Of a stretch of 64,000 nucleotides of DNA, positions 18,433 to 28,622 are shown piece after piece. Source of the stretch: Hyunsoonleella jejuensis. GTDB lineage: Bacteria > Bacteroidota > Bacteroidia > Flavobacteriales > Flavobacteriaceae. The stretch is taken from the NCBI RefSeq assembly GCF_900111025.1, contig NZ_FOFN01000003.1, forward strand, positions 62,001 to 126,000. Reading direction: 5' to 3'. Position 1 is the first letter of the stretch; every line of letters starts with the position of its first letter. Position numbers and translations under genes: made by a program. The notes beneath the pieces were generated by a model. The model worked only from the letters and a program-made list of their open reading frames with translations. It was not told the origin of the DNA and searched no databases.

Positions 18433-19872
18433 TTACTCGTTGTTGATGCTTTCATCAATATTTGGGTTTGCATCGATCTCCTTTTCAGGAATCTTTAAGA
18501 AGAACAAATTACTGTCCGCAGGAACATTGATCACCACACGGTGCTCAGGATCTCTGTTGATAGGCAAGCTGTAACGCTTGGCATCGAACCATTCCACACC
18601 TATCTCAGCATAAAGTTCCTTGCGTCTTTCAAGTAAGATCTCATCAAGTAAGGCTTGACCCGTACTTGTTGTCTTAACCGCACTGGCATCCCTTGCGCTT
18701 TGAAGCGCGAACAATAGGTTTTGAGCTGCAGTCGTTCCACCTTGATGGTACTGAGCCTCAGCCTCAAGAAGTACCATTTCAGATTTTCTCATAATTGGCA
18801 AGTCAGCCTCAAACGTAAAGTCAAACTTGGTAGTTATAAACTCTCTATATGGTGTTGTAGCGGATACCCCGTAAATATCGAAGAACAGCTTTCTAACATC
18901 ACTGTCAGCAAACTGAGCTACGAAATTTGGGTTTACATAGGTTGCCTGGTAAGACAGTACCAAGTGGTCTATCATTACATGGGGCGCCGCATAGAAAAAG
19001 TTGGTTTCGTTAGCATCCTGGTACATGGCCCAGATCCATTCCGGATCGGTCATGTCATCAAAACCAGCACCCCAGTTGCTTGAAACTACAGCATCAGCAG
19101 CAGCACCACCACCATAGGCAGCTTTGGCAGCAGCAGCCATACCAGCCCAGTCGTCTTGCGTAACTGCAAGTACACGTGCCAATATACCATTGGCTACAGC
19201 TTTATTAATATAGCTTTTACCCAAACGGGCGTCAGTTAACACAGGGATAGCTTCCTTCAAATCCGATAAGATCAATGCATACACATCACTAAGTGGGCTT
19301 GGAGGGTTACCCTCAGAAGCTCCCGTTGCCGGTTCAGTGTATATCGGTAATCTCGCAAGAGACCTATTGTTGTTGTAGTTAGGTGCAAATTCCAAGGCTA
19401 ATTGAAAATAATGGAATGCCCTTAACACTTTACCCACAGCAATAAACTCTGCCTTTGATGCATCATCCAGATCACTCTCTGAAACACCCTTTATCAACAC
19501 GTTGGATTGATTGATCTGGTCGTAGTTATAGTCCCAGTTAAAAATGGTACGTCTAAAGTTTGGCTCTCTATTTTCATGCCCATAGTCAAAACGGTACCAA
19601 CTCGGTGCTTGTATAAGGTCGTTACCTTTGATGCTTCTTGCAAAATACAATGCATACAGTCCGCCCGTGTCAACAGTAGAGTATTGGCGCCTAAAGTTCC
19701 TGAGGATCCCGGTTACATAGGATTCTACAATAGAGCGGTCTGAGAATACAACATCGGCGGTAACGCCATTGGTGTTCTTTGGCTCTTCTAAAAATTCTTC
19801 CGAACAACTGTTGAACAGCATGGCTGCCATGAACAGAAGTAAGATCTTGGTTTTAATTACGTTATTTTTCAT
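18433..19872 (-). CDS. SusD/RagB family outer-membrane lipoprotein
   Basis: 479 residues. The lipobox is FNSC, and EEFLEEPKNTNG just after it is typical of SusD. The body shows SusD features: a TPR-like N-terminal half (ALRAFHYFQLALEFAP) and a C-terminal block LLDEILLERRKELYAEIGVEWFDAKRY. SusD forms the lid of the SusC barrel and binds the substrate. It starts 13 bp after the SusC stop, so the pair is one transcript. Base composition is clearly higher in G+C than the upstream SusC 5' half. Confidence 0.93.
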   Translation of the reverse strand: MKNNVIKTKILLLFMAAMLFNSCSEEFLEEPKNTNGVTADVVFSDRSIVESYVTGILRNFRRQYSTVDTGGLYALYFARSIKGNDLIQAPSWYRFDYGHENREPNFRRTIFNWDYNYDQINQSNVLIKGVSESDLDDASKAEFIAVGKVLRAFHYFQLALEFAPNYNNNRSLARLPIYTEPATGASEGNPPSPLSDVYALILSDLKEAIPVLTDARLGKSYINKAVANGILARVLAVTQDDWAGMAAAAKAAYGGGAAADAVVSSNWGAGFDDMTDPEWIWAMYQDANETNFFYAAPHVMIDHLVLSYQATYVNPNFVAQFADSDVRKLFFDIYGVSATTPYREFITTKFDFTFEADLPIMRKSEMVLLEAEAQYHQGGTTAAQNLLFALQSARDASAVKTTSTGQALLDEILLERRKELYAEIGVEWFDAKRYSLPINRDPEHRVVINVPADSNLFFLKIPEKEIDANPNIDESINNE

Positions 19873-19885
19873 TTTTCAAAGTTTT

Positions 19886-22800
19886 TTAAAATTGTACGAT
19901 TGCACCGGTTGTAATGGTCTTGGATAACGGTGACCTGTTGTTGGTCAGACCATTGAACGCCTGTTCTGGATCAATACCCTTGTGGGATTGCCAAGTGAAT
20001 ATATTATCCGCTTGAACGAATAAACGGAAACTTGATAGCCCGATACGCTCTATAACAGAACTTGGAAGGTTATAACCTAAGGTTAATGCTTTTAGGCGCA
20101 CATAATCGTTATCGAACAAGAAGCGTGTTGAACGCGATGCATGGTTGTTGTTTCCAGTATATACGAGAGGAAAATCAGTAATATCTCCTGGTTGTTGCCA
20201 TCTGTTTAAGATATCTGTATGGTGTGCAACTCCAGGATTAGAAAATTGGCTAATAAGTCCTGAATAATCAGTATCTAATAAGCTACCTCCAAAGCTAAAG
20301 TTTACAAGTACATTAAGATCGAACTGCTTGTACTTGATAAAACTAGTAAAACCACCAATGATATCTGGTAAGGACGAAGTTCCTGTTTCGTAACGTGTGG
20401 CTTCGTCATAATCCTTGGTAACCGTTCTTCCTGTAACTTCGCCATCAGCATCCAAAATATCTTGGTACCACATACCGAATCCATCTGCAGGATCTACACC
20501 TGCCCACTCGCGGATATACCAATCAAAAATAGAGTTGCCTACTTTCCAAAGTTTAGAACCGTTAATAAACTCGTCCTGTGTAAGTTCGGTAATCTCATTC
20601 TTATCTAATGAAAAGTTAATTCCCGTAGTCCAAGTAAAGTCCTCAGTACTAACATTTCTTGAATTTAACGAAACTTCCCATCCAGAGTTTTTTATGGCTC
20701 CAATATTGGTGATTATATTATCAACACCAGTTGAAGAAGGAATTGGTTTAGCATAAATCAAATCCACAGATTCTTTTTCGTAATAGTCTACAGTTCCAGA
20801 AAGCACACCATTAAACAATTCGAAGTCTACACCAACGTTTAAGGATTGTGTTTTTTCCCAACTGATATTAGGGTCGGCAACACCTGCCAATAAGATACCA
20901 GTATTACCTTCGTTGTTCCAGCCCAGGTTAAAAATAGATTGGTATGGGAAATAATCTTGAGTAGCAGTACCTGCAAAAGTGATACGGTTATTACCTAGCT
21001 CACCATAAGATCCTCTTAACTTTAAGTAGTTTAAAGTATTGCTGTCTTCTAAGAAGGATTCATTTGAAACAACCCAACTTCCACCAATAGAGAAGAAATC
21101 ACCCCAACGGGTATCCTCACTAAATCTAGTAGAACCGTCACGTCTATAAGACCCTTCAATGTAATATTTCTGGTTAAAGTTATAGGCTAACCTTCCTAGG
21201 TAACTGTTAATACGTTCTGAAACAACGTTTCCTGTTACAGCCTCAGGAGCTGTAGCACCATCAAGAACACTTACATTTGGGAGAAAACCTGTTCCCTGAG
21301 CTCCTAAATTATCGAACTCAAAAGTATAGGCCTCTGTAATCAAGTCTGCAGAGATGTTATGGTTCCCAAAAGTCTTGTTAAAGTTTAAGGATTGAATGGC
21401 GTTTAAGGTTGTGGTAATATCTCTATCCTGATCCACACGACCACCTACATTAGAGGCGAAACTTAGCAAGTCATCATCAAAACTATAGGTATCGAACAAG
21501 TAGTTTTCATAACTCAAATTGGTTCTTGCCTTTAACCATTCCGTAATCTGAATTTCTGCAAAAGCGTTACCCAAATAACTGGTACGCCTTCTGTTTTCTC
21601 TACCTAAAAATAATTCAGCTAAGACATTCTGACCACCTCTAGCAGTTCTAACATTATTAACAGACTGTCCAATATTTGCACCATTACCCAAGTCATATTG
21701 TGGATTACCTGCAACATCTGGAATGATATTTCCATTTCCATCTCTAGAAAATATAGGATATGCACTAGAAACACCATAAATCCAAGAAATTACTTGGGTA
21801 GTACTATTACTTGTTTGATCAGGATTACCAGAATTTGATCTAGAAAAACTAGTATTGAAGCCTATTTTTAGCCAATCATTAACTTGAGATTCAATATTCG
21901 CTCTAGCTGCAATTCTCTCAAAGTTAGAACGCACCACTGGCCCTTCTTCATTTAAGTAATCAAAAGAAACAAAATAAGTCGTTTTTTCATCTCCACCTTG
22001 AAGATTGATGTTATGGTTTTTTCTCAGGTAATCTCTTCTAAGTAATTCGTTTTCCCAATTGGTATCCCATAATTTGTTTGTAGTCACCAAATTTCCATTT
22101 ACATCAACAGGTCTAGCAATATTTCCATATGGATTATAACCAAAATAGTCAACAAGACCAGCAGAAGCGTTTTCTGCGGCCTCCGCAGGAGATTGCCCTA
22201 GGCCATAAAGGTTTTCATTTCTTCTTGCTTCCCAAGTTAAACGAAACTGGTCGTCTGTACTTAAAAGGTCATGTACACCAACTGTCGGGTTTGAAAGCCC
22301 AATCTGAGTTCTTACAGTAACTCTCGGTGCGGAATTACGTTTTCCTTTTTTAGTGGTAATAAGGATTACACCATTAGCACCACGAGACCCATAAAGCGAA
22401 GTAGAAGATGCATCTTTTAACACCGACATGGACTCTATTTGATCCTGACTAATTGTGTTTATGTTACCATTAAATTGTGCGCCATCTAAAATAATAAGTG
22501 GAGAGGCATCAGCGTTTAAACTTGAGAACCCCCTAATTCTAATTGTAGGGTTTGTTCCTGGTTGCCCACCAGCAGTAAGTAAATTCACACCCGGAACGGC
22601 ACCTTGTAATGCTCTTAAAGGCGATGTTACCTGTTGGGTTTCTATAACCTCAGTAGATACAACACCCACCGATCCAACGATAGATTGTTTGGTTTGAGTA
22701 CCATAAGCAACAACAACAACTTCTTCAAGTGCTGATGCATCTTCACTCATAACCACATTAATTGTATTTGAAGTTCCTACAGAGACTTCTTTATTGGCGT

Positions 22801-23032
22801 ATCCAACAAAACTAAAAACCAAAGTACGACCTTGATTTACCTTAATTGAATACTTTCCATCGAAATCTGTAGAGGTACCATTGGTAGTACCCTTAACTAA
22901 GACAGTAGTCCCTGGTAAAGGTAAGCCACTCTCATCGCTCACTGTTCCAGAAATTGTCTTTTCCTGTGCAAAAGATAATTGCACAACCAACGCTAGTAAA
23001 AGCGTTAGCAATCCACTAAACTTTGTTTTCAT
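19886..23032 (-). CDS. SusC/RagA family TonB-linked outer-membrane transporter
   Basis: 1,048 residues from the ATG at 23032. An in-frame TTG at 23062 would place ten residues before the signal peptide and is rejected. The order is: signal peptide MKTKFSGLLTLLLALVVQ ending FAQ, carboxypeptidase-D regulatory-like domain (SGTVSDESGLPLPGTTVLV), SusC signature LEEVVVVAYGTQTKQ, plug (RALQGAVPGVNLL, SLYGSRGANGVILI) and a large barrel ending ITTGAIVQF. With SusD it makes a TonB-driven importer. The neighbouring secreted S8 protease points to peptides rather than glycans, as in RagAB; this is inference. The 3' ~325 bp has a different base composition from the rest. Confidence 0.94.
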   Translation of the reverse strand: MKTKFSGLLTLLLALVVQLSFAQEKTISGTVSDESGLPLPGTTVLVKGTTNGTSTDFDGKYSIKVNQGRTLVFSFVGYANKEVSVGTSNTINVVMSEDASALEEVVVVAYGTQTKQSIVGSVGVVSTEVIETQQVTSPLRALQGAVPGVNLLTAGGQPGTNPTIRIRGFSSLNADASPLIILDGAQFNGNINTISQDQIESMSVLKDASSTSLYGSRGANGVILITTKKGKRNSAPRVTVRTQIGLSNPTVGVHDLLSTDDQFRLTWEARRNENLYGLGQSPAEAAENASAGLVDYFGYNPYGNIARPVDVNGNLVTTNKLWDTNWENELLRRDYLRKNHNINLQGGDEKTTYFVSFDYLNEEGPVVRSNFERIAARANIESQVNDWLKIGFNTSFSRSNSGNPDQTSNSTTQVISWIYGVSSAYPIFSRDGNGNIIPDVAGNPQYDLGNGANIGQSVNNVRTARGGQNVLAELFLGRENRRRTSYLGNAFAEIQITEWLKARTNLSYENYLFDTYSFDDDLLSFASNVGGRVDQDRDITTTLNAIQSLNFNKTFGNHNISADLITEAYTFEFDNLGAQGTGFLPNVSVLDGATAPEAVTGNVVSERINSYLGRLAYNFNQKYYIEGSYRRDGSTRFSEDTRWGDFFSIGGSWVVSNESFLEDSNTLNYLKLRGSYGELGNNRITFAGTATQDYFPYQSIFNLGWNNEGNTGILLAGVADPNISWEKTQSLNVGVDFELFNGVLSGTVDYYEKESVDLIYAKPIPSSTGVDNIITNIGAIKNSGWEVSLNSRNVSTEDFTWTTGINFSLDKNEITELTQDEFINGSKLWKVGNSIFDWYIREWAGVDPADGFGMWYQDILDADGEVTGRTVTKDYDEATRYETGTSSLPDIIGGFTSFIKYKQFDLNVLVNFSFGGSLLDTDYSGLISQFSNPGVAHHTDILNRWQQPGDITDFPLVYTGNNNHASRSTRFLFDNDYVRLKALTLGYNLPSSVIERIGLSSFRLFVQADNIFTWQSHKGIDPEQAFNGLTNNRSPLSKTITTGAIVQF

Positions 23033-23269
23033 GTTATAATTATTTGAATTAGTCAATGCCAAAAATCATAAATAAAAGTTAACAAAGCAACAAAATTGAG
23101 TTAAAATTGATGTTTTTTTTAAAAATTAGTTTCAAAATGGTCAATCCTGTGTTTAATTTAGATAATAAACGACTTATTTGCTTATAGATTATTTTTATAA
23201 ACGGTTAAAACGTTGTGCTTTTGTTTAGTCTAGAATTTATTTGAAAACTTACATATATTGAAGTTTATT

Positions 23270-24964
23270 CTAAAAATTAGCAACCAAACTTATATGAATC
23301 TTGGAATTTGATAACTTAAATTTTTGATTCTCACTTTTGCCAGTTGCATAGTTAAATTTTAATAAGCCCGAATTTGTAAGAATGCCAAAACCAAAGCCAA
23401 AGCCAAAGAGTTTTTCTTTAAGATTAGAAGGCTTATTTTCAAAATAAGCAACATCAGTAATGGAGTGTATGTATATAGAATTGCTTAAACGATATCTGTA
23501 CTCTGTGTTTAAAACGCCATATAGAGAGGCAAACAGACTATTTTCTTCAAACCCTCTAATAGAATTAATACCGCCAAACCTAAGCAATTCATTCTCAAAA
23601 TAATTATCTGAAATTAAGTGTCTTGCATCAATGTTAATATATATACTGTTATTGCGATTGAGTTCAAAACTGTTAAACGCTTTTAGGGCAAGAAGTGTTT
23701 GTGCCATTTTTGCGTCATTTGAAGTTCTATTCCCAAAATTGGATTCTAAGTAGAAGTTTGCTTTTACTGGAAACAAAACATCATAGAACTGCGGCTTTAT
23801 ATACTCGTATGAAGCTGTAAAATAGCTCGAATTATAATCTTGTAGTGAAGTTATTGTACTTTCAGAGCGTAAATTGTTGGATGTTACACTAGATATTCCA
23901 GCCGACAATCTATGAAGCGGATTGATTTGGTAATTAACCCGAGCTTTCTGGTCGATTGTAGTAAAGCTAGAGTCTTTTTTAAAAATGCGTAAGTTCAGAT
24001 CGATTCCTATGGGAGTGTTAAACAAAAAGGGCATGCCTAAACTTGCATCAAAAGTATCTTGGTCAATTTCATCGCTTTTGTAAAGTAAACTAAACGTTTC
24101 TCCAAAATTCAGGTTATTCATCAATCTAAGATTCAAGAAGCCATCAAATTCCAACTTGTTTGTGTCATCGTTGGTGCCAAAACCTAAGAAACCATCAAAG
24201 GTATTGCTTTTAGATTTTTCAACATATATATATAAGGATGTGGAATCTTCTTGAAATAGTACCTCAGGTGATTTTACTTGGTTAGCAAATTTAAGGTTGT
24301 TTAGTTGCTCTGTTTTTTTTTCTATGGTTTCTAAATCAAAAATTTGAGAGGGCTTAATTTTAAGATAATGTTTCAGGTATGATTTGGGGAATTTGCTATA
24401 CCCAATAATTTTAATGTCATCAATGGTTCTTTTTGTGTCATTCGAAATAACAACTAAATCACCTCTCAAGTTGTTGTTGTCTTGTTTTTTAATATTCGAG
24501 AGTTTCAATTTTAAAAAAGGGTCGCCTTGATTGGCTAATTGAGAATTTAAAAATCTAAGGCTGTTCTCTATCTCACTGATATCAATAACAAAATATTTAT
24601 TCGTTATACGTTCTGAAATTGAATTTAAAACCAATTTGTCCTTGGAAGTTTTATGGTAGTATATATATATGGTGTTGAATTTTTGTTTTAAGCAGAGTTG
24701 TGCGTCAAAAATAGAGTCATTCTTCTTTTTAATCTCAATCAGTCTATTTTCAATATATCCGATTGTATTAAGGTGTTTTCTTAAAGAGTCAACTTCAGTT
24801 TTAAGTGATAAAAAGTTTTGATGTATTTTATTGTATCCTATGGATTCAATAATTTTCGTTTCGGCATCGGTTTCCCCTGAAATATTTAACTGCAAATTCT
24901 GGGTAATTGCTTCCGAAGAAAAAAGTATATAAATAATAAGGACAAAAAAATAAGATTTCTGCAC
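23270..24964 (-). CDS. Omp85-superfamily outer-membrane barrel (BamA/TamA-like), GTG start
   Basis: 564 residues. The start is GTG at 24964; no upstream ATG is in frame. The signal peptide ends near SEAITQ. Residues ~150-250 resemble POTRA-like modules (TIDDIKIIGYSKFPKSYLKHYLKI, a typical POTRA pattern), and the rest is a 16-strand-like barrel. The Omp85 loop-6 motif appears as GGINSIRGFEENSL, and the protein ends in an aromatic strand (HISLVANF). It is shorter than BamA, so it is more likely a patatin-less, TamA/ShlB-like relative or surface-antigen type. It lies upstream of SusC on the same strand with a 237-bp gap; functional linkage is unclear. Confidence 0.83.
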   Translation of the reverse strand: MQKSYFFVLIIYILFSSEAITQNLQLNISGETDAETKIIESIGYNKIHQNFLSLKTEVDSLRKHLNTIGYIENRLIEIKKKNDSIFDAQLCLKQKFNTIYIYYHKTSKDKLVLNSISERITNKYFVIDISEIENSLRFLNSQLANQGDPFLKLKLSNIKKQDNNNLRGDLVVISNDTKRTIDDIKIIGYSKFPKSYLKHYLKIKPSQIFDLETIEKKTEQLNNLKFANQVKSPEVLFQEDSTSLYIYVEKSKSNTFDGFLGFGTNDDTNKLEFDGFLNLRLMNNLNFGETFSLLYKSDEIDQDTFDASLGMPFLFNTPIGIDLNLRIFKKDSSFTTIDQKARVNYQINPLHRLSAGISSVTSNNLRSESTITSLQDYNSSYFTASYEYIKPQFYDVLFPVKANFYLESNFGNRTSNDAKMAQTLLALKAFNSFELNRNNSIYINIDARHLISDNYFENELLRFGGINSIRGFEENSLFASLYGVLNTEYRYRLSNSIYIHSITDVAYFENKPSNLKEKLFGFGFGFGILTNSGLLKFNYATGKSENQKFKLSNSKIHISLVANF

Positions 24965-25067
24965 GTTGGTATCGCTGAATTTTAGTGTAAATCTAACGGA
25001 AAAAGAACACTTTTAATATGTCACAAAAATTTAATTTTAAAAACTCTTCAAAATTAATGAATTAGGG

Positions 25068-25098
25068 TTTGAATAATTCATTTTAATTTCTACCTTTG
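25068..25098 (+). promoter_or_regulatory. Promoter of the ribosomal superoperon
   Basis: TTTG at 25068-25071 and TACCTTTG at 25091-25098, separated by 19 bp, match the flavobacterial TTG/TAnnTTTG consensus. A short inverted repeat, CCTCTA (25103-25108) with TAGAGG (25111-25116), lies at or just after the expected transcription start. Confidence 0.8.
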
Positions 25099-25141
25099 CA
25101 GCCCTCTAAATAGAGGATAATAAAATTTTATAGTAAAATAT

Positions 25142-25516
25142 ATGCCAACAATTTCACAATTAGTAAGAAAAGGAAGAGCCAAAATAACCAAGAAGAGTAA
25201 ATCGGCTGCTTTAGATTCTTGTCCGCAAAGACGTGGTGTATGTACTCGTGTTTACACAACAACTCCTAAAAAACCTAACTCAGCAATGAGAAAGGTAGCA
25301 AGGGTTCGTTTAACAAACGGAAACGAGGTAAATGCATACATTGGCGGTGAAGGACATAATTTACAAGAGCACTCGATAGTATTGGTTAGAGGTGGAAGGG
25401 TAAAAGATTTGCCAGGTGTTAGATATCACGTTGTTCGTGGGGCTTTAGATACAGCAGGTGTTGCTGGAAGAACCCAACGTAGATCTAAGTACGGTGCTAA
25501 ACGCCCTAAAAAGTAA
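25142..25516 (+). CDS. rpsL: 30S ribosomal protein S12
   Basis: 124 residues. S12 lines the decoding site. The two loops contacting the A site are intact: [11 protein letters not shown] (Lys43/Lys44) and [13 protein letters not shown] (Lys88). The lysines altered in classical streptomycin-resistant mutants have the wild-type residue here. It is the first gene of the superoperon, followed 20 bp later by rpsG; start 44 bp after the -7 box. Confidence 0.98.
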   Translation: MPTISQLVRKGRAKITKKSKSAALDSCPQRRGVCTRVYTTTPKKPNSAMRKVARVRLTNGNEVNAYIGGEGHNLQEHSIVLVRGGRVKDLPGVRYHVVRGALDTAGVAGRTQRRSKYGAKRPKK

Positions 25517-25536
25517 TTAAACTTTAAGAAGAAGAC

Positions 25537-26013
25537 ATGAGAAAAAGAGCAGCGAAAAAAAGACCACTTTTACCAGATCCAAGATTTAACGATCAGTTGG
25601 TAACACGTTTTGTAAACAACATGATGTGGGACGGTAAGAAGTCTGTGGCGTTCAAAGTGTTCTATGATGCAATTGATATTGTAGAAGCTAAAAAAACTGA
25701 CGAAGAAAAAACAGGTTTAGAAATTTGGAAAGATGCTTTAGGAAATGTGATGCCTCACGTAGAAGTGCGTAGTCGTCGTGTTGGTGGTGCAACGTTTCAA
25801 ATACCAATGCAAATTCGTCCAGATCGAAAAATTTCTACAGCCATGAAATGGTTAATTGGTTATGCTAGAAAGCGTAATGAAAAATCTATGGCACAACGTT
25901 TAGCATCTGAAATTTTAGCAGCAGCTAAAGAAGAAGGTGCAGCGGTTAAGAAAAGAGTGGATACGCATAAAATGGCAGAAGCGAATAAAGCATTCTCTCA
26001 CTTTAGATTTTAA
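25537..26013 (+). CDS. rpsG: 30S ribosomal protein S7
   Basis: 158 residues. S7 nucleates assembly of the 30S head and contacts the E-site tRNA. The conserved opening [21 protein letters not shown] and the beta-hairpin [16 protein letters not shown] are present. In E. coli S7 is the translational repressor of the str operon; no S7-like site is evident in the short spacer here. fusA starts 3 bp after its stop. Confidence 0.98.
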   Translation: MRKRAAKKRPLLPDPRFNDQLVTRFVNNMMWDGKKSVAFKVFYDAIDIVEAKKTDEEKTGLEIWKDALGNVMPHVEVRSRRVGGATFQIPMQIRPDRKISTAMKWLIGYARKRNEKSMAQRLASEILAAAKEEGAAVKKRVDTHKMAEANKAFSHFRF

Positions 26014-26016
26014 GAA

Positions 26017-28143
26017 ATGGCAAGAGATTTAAAATATACTAGAAATATAGGTATTGCTGCACATATTGATGCAGGAAAAACTACTACAACAGAGCGTATA
26101 CTTTACTATACAGGTGTTTCCCATAAAATTGGTGAAGTACACGATGGTGCCGCGACCATGGACTGGATGGAGCAAGAGCAGGAAAGAGGTATAACCATTA
26201 CATCTGCTGCTACTACTTGTACATGGCAATTTCCAATCGAAAATGGACTTCCAACTCCTGATACTAAGGGATATCATTTCAATATCATAGATACTCCTGG
26301 TCACGTTGATTTTACCGTAGAGGTAAACCGTTCCTTACGTGTTCTTGATGGTTTGGTATTCTTATTTAGTGCAGTTGATGGTGTTGAGCCACAATCTGAA
26401 ACTAACTGGAGATTAGCGGACAACTATAAAGTACCTAGAATAGGCTTCGTTAATAAAATGGACCGTCAAGGATCTAATTTTATAGGTGTTTGTCAACAGG
26501 TAAAAGATATGTTAAAGTCTAATGCAGTGCCAATTGTTTTAAACATTGGTGATGAGGCAGACTTTAAAGGGATTATCGATTTAGTGAAAAACCGTGCTAT
26601 TGTTTGGCATGATGAAACACAAGGGGCTACTTTTGATGTTATCGATATTCCAGAAGATTTAAAAGAAGAAGCTCGTAAGTATCGCGCCCTTTTAATTGAG
26701 GAAGTTGCAACTTATGATGAGAACTTATTAGAAAAATTCATGGAAGATGAAGATTCTATTACAGAAGATGAAGTGCATGCTGCGCTTAGAGCTGCTGTGA
26801 TGGATATGGCTATCATTCCGATGATTTGTGGTTCTGCTTTTAAAAATAAAGGCGTACAGTTTTTATTAGATGCTGTTTGTCGCTATTTGCCTTCTCCTTT
26901 AGATAGAGATAATATTGTAGGAACTAATCCAGAAACTGGAAATGAGGCGGTGCGTAAACCAGATGCTTCAGAACCTTTCTCTGCTTTAGCATTTAAAATT
27001 GCTACAGATCCTTTCGTAGGTCGTTTAGCATTTTTTAGAGCATATTCAGGACGTTTAGATGCTGGTTCTTATATTTTGAACAACCGTTCAGGTAAAAAAG
27101 AACGTATCTCTCGTATTTACCAAATGCACTCAAACAAGCAAAATGCTATCGATTTTATCGAAGCTGGAGATATTGGAGCAGCGGTAGGATTTAAAGACAT
27201 TAAGACTGGTGATACTATGTCTGATGAAAAACATCCTATTGTTTTGGAATCTATGGATTTCCCTGATCCAGTAATCGGTATTGCTGTTGAGCCTAAAACC
27301 AAGGCAGATGTTGATAAATTAGGTATGGCTTTGGCTAAATTATCTGAAGAAGATCCAACATTTACTGCGAGAACTGATGAAGCATCAGGACAGACTATTA
27401 TTTCTGGAATGGGTGAGCTTCACTTAGATATTATTGTTGACCGTTTGAAGCGTGAGTTTAAGGTTGAAGTAAATCAAGGGCAACCTCAAGTAGAGTACAA
27501 AGAAGCTATTACACAACGTGCAGAGCACAGAGAAGTTTATAAGAAACAATCTGGTGGACGTGGTAAATTTGCTGATATTGTGTTTACATTAGAGCCTGCT
27601 GAAGAGGGGAAAACAGGTTTAGAATTCGTTTCTGAAATTAAAGGTGGTAACGTTCCTAAAGAATTTGTTCCTTCTGTTGAAAAAGGATTTAAAATGGCAA
27701 TGGTAAATGGACCGTTGGCTGGATACGAAGTTGATGCTATGAAAGTAACATTAACGGATGGTTCATACCATGATGTGGATTCTGATCAATTATCTTTTGA
27801 ATTGGCTGCAAAACTTGGGTTTAAAAATGCAGCAAAAGCAGCAAAAGCTGTTATAATGGAACCAATTATGAAACTTGAGGTAATTACACCTGAAGAAAAC
27901 ATGGGTGACATTGTAGGTGATTTAAATAGAAGAAGAGGTCAAGTAAGTGATATGGGTGATAGAGCTGGTGCGAAAACTGTAAAAGCAACTGTGCCATTAT
28001 CTGAAATGTTTGGTTATGTAACTACATTAAGAACATTATCATCAGGTCGTGCGACATCAACAATGGAATTTTCACACTATGCTGAAACTCCTTCTAACAT
28101 ATCTGAAGAAGTAATTAAGGCAGCTAAAGGCGTTGAAGCTTAA
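26017..28143 (+). CDS. fusA: Elongation factor G
   Basis: 708 residues, full length. GTPase motifs are G1 [11 protein letters not shown]2 within [12 protein letters not shown]3 DTPGHVDF and G4 NKMDR. Domains II-V follow, including the domain IV segment [10 protein letters not shown] and the C-terminal [23 protein letters not shown] drives translocation and, with RRF, ribosome recycling. The gene sits between rpsG and rpsJ; tuf, which usually follows fusA in other phyla, is absent, as is common in Bacteroidota. Confidence 0.98.
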   Translation: MARDLKYTRNIGIAAHIDAGKTTTTERILYYTGVSHKIGEVHDGAATMDWMEQEQERGITITSAATTCTWQFPIENGLPTPDTKGYHFNIIDTPGHVDFTVEVNRSLRVLDGLVFLFSAVDGVEPQSETNWRLADNYKVPRIGFVNKMDRQGSNFIGVCQQVKDMLKSNAVPIVLNIGDEADFKGIIDLVKNRAIVWHDETQGATFDVIDIPEDLKEEARKYRALLIEEVATYDENLLEKFMEDEDSITEDEVHAALRAAVMDMAIIPMICGSAFKNKGVQFLLDAVCRYLPSPLDRDNIVGTNPETGNEAVRKPDASEPFSALAFKIATDPFVGRLAFFRAYSGRLDAGSYILNNRSGKKERISRIYQMHSNKQNAIDFIEAGDIGAAVGFKDIKTGDTMSDEKHPIVLESMDFPDPVIGIAVEPKTKADVDKLGMALAKLSEEDPTFTARTDEASGQTIISGMGELHLDIIVDRLKREFKVEVNQGQPQVEYKEAITQRAEHREVYKKQSGGRGKFADIVFTLEPAEEGKTGLEFVSEIKGGNVPKEFVPSVEKGFKMAMVNGPLAGYEVDAMKVTLTDGSYHDVDSDQLSFELAAKLGFKNAAKAAKAVIMEPIMKLEVITPEENMGDIVGDLNRRRGQVSDMGDRAGAKTVKATVPLSEMFGYVTTLRTLSSGRATSTMEFSHYAETPSNISEEVIKAAKGVEA

Positions 28144-28154
28144 AATTTAAGAAA

Positions 28155-28460
28155 ATGAGTCAAAAAATCAGAATAAAACTTAAGTCTTACGATCACAATT
28201 TAGTAGATAAATCTGCTGATAAGATTGTAAAAACAGTAAAAAGTACTGGAGCTGTAGTAACTGGACCAATTCCATTACCAACGCACAAGAAAATTTTCAC
28301 TGTATTACGTTCTCCACACGTAAACAAAAAATCAAGAGAGCAGTTTCAATTATCTTCTTACAAGAGATTATTGGATATTTACTCTTCATCATCAAAAACT
28401 ATTGATGCCTTGATGAAACTTGAATTACCGAGTGGTGTAGAAGTAGAGATTAAAGTATAA
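28155..28460 (+). CDS. rpsJ: 30S ribosomal protein S10
   Basis: 101 residues. S10 lies in the 30S head and doubles as the NusE antitermination factor. Conserved stretches are [30 protein letters not shown] and the NusB-facing loop region. It begins 11 bp after fusA. It is followed by an unusual 162-bp structured interval before rplC. Confidence 0.98.
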   Translation: MSQKIRIKLKSYDHNLVDKSADKIVKTVKSTGAVVTGPIPLPTHKKIFTVLRSPHVNKKSREQFQLSSYKRLLDIYSSSSKTIDALMKLELPSGVEVEIKV

Positions 28461-28622
28461 GTATCTTTCGGTAGTAAGATACCGAAAACATGTCCCACCG
28501 ATGCGGTCGCGGGAAAAACGGATAAATACATTTCAGGGACGAAAGGTATTTTGTCCCTGAAGTTTTTAATAAGAATGTTGAATTAGATTTCAACGAAATA
28601 GTAATAATTAATAATAAATAAT
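28461..28622 (+). promoter_or_regulatory. Structured interval before rplC: candidate ribosomal-protein leader or attenuator
   Basis: Three hairpins can be drawn. First, two mutually exclusive stems share bases: GTATCTT (28461-28467) with AAGATAC (28476-28482), or TTTCGGTA (28466-28473) with TACCGAAA (28480-28487). Second, CCCACCG with CGGTCGCGGG around 28493-28512, an imperfect stem. Third, TTCAGGGAC (28532-28540) with GTCCCTGAA (28553-28561), followed by GTTTTT, which could act as a weak terminator. The spacer is far longer than those around it. A regulatory role is inference. Confidence 0.55.

Noticed and set aside
16426-23032. Polysaccharide utilisation locus
   Set aside because: SusC/SusD are present, but no glycosidase, polysaccharide lyase, sulfatase or regulator (HTCS, anti-sigma) is found nearby; a protease is.
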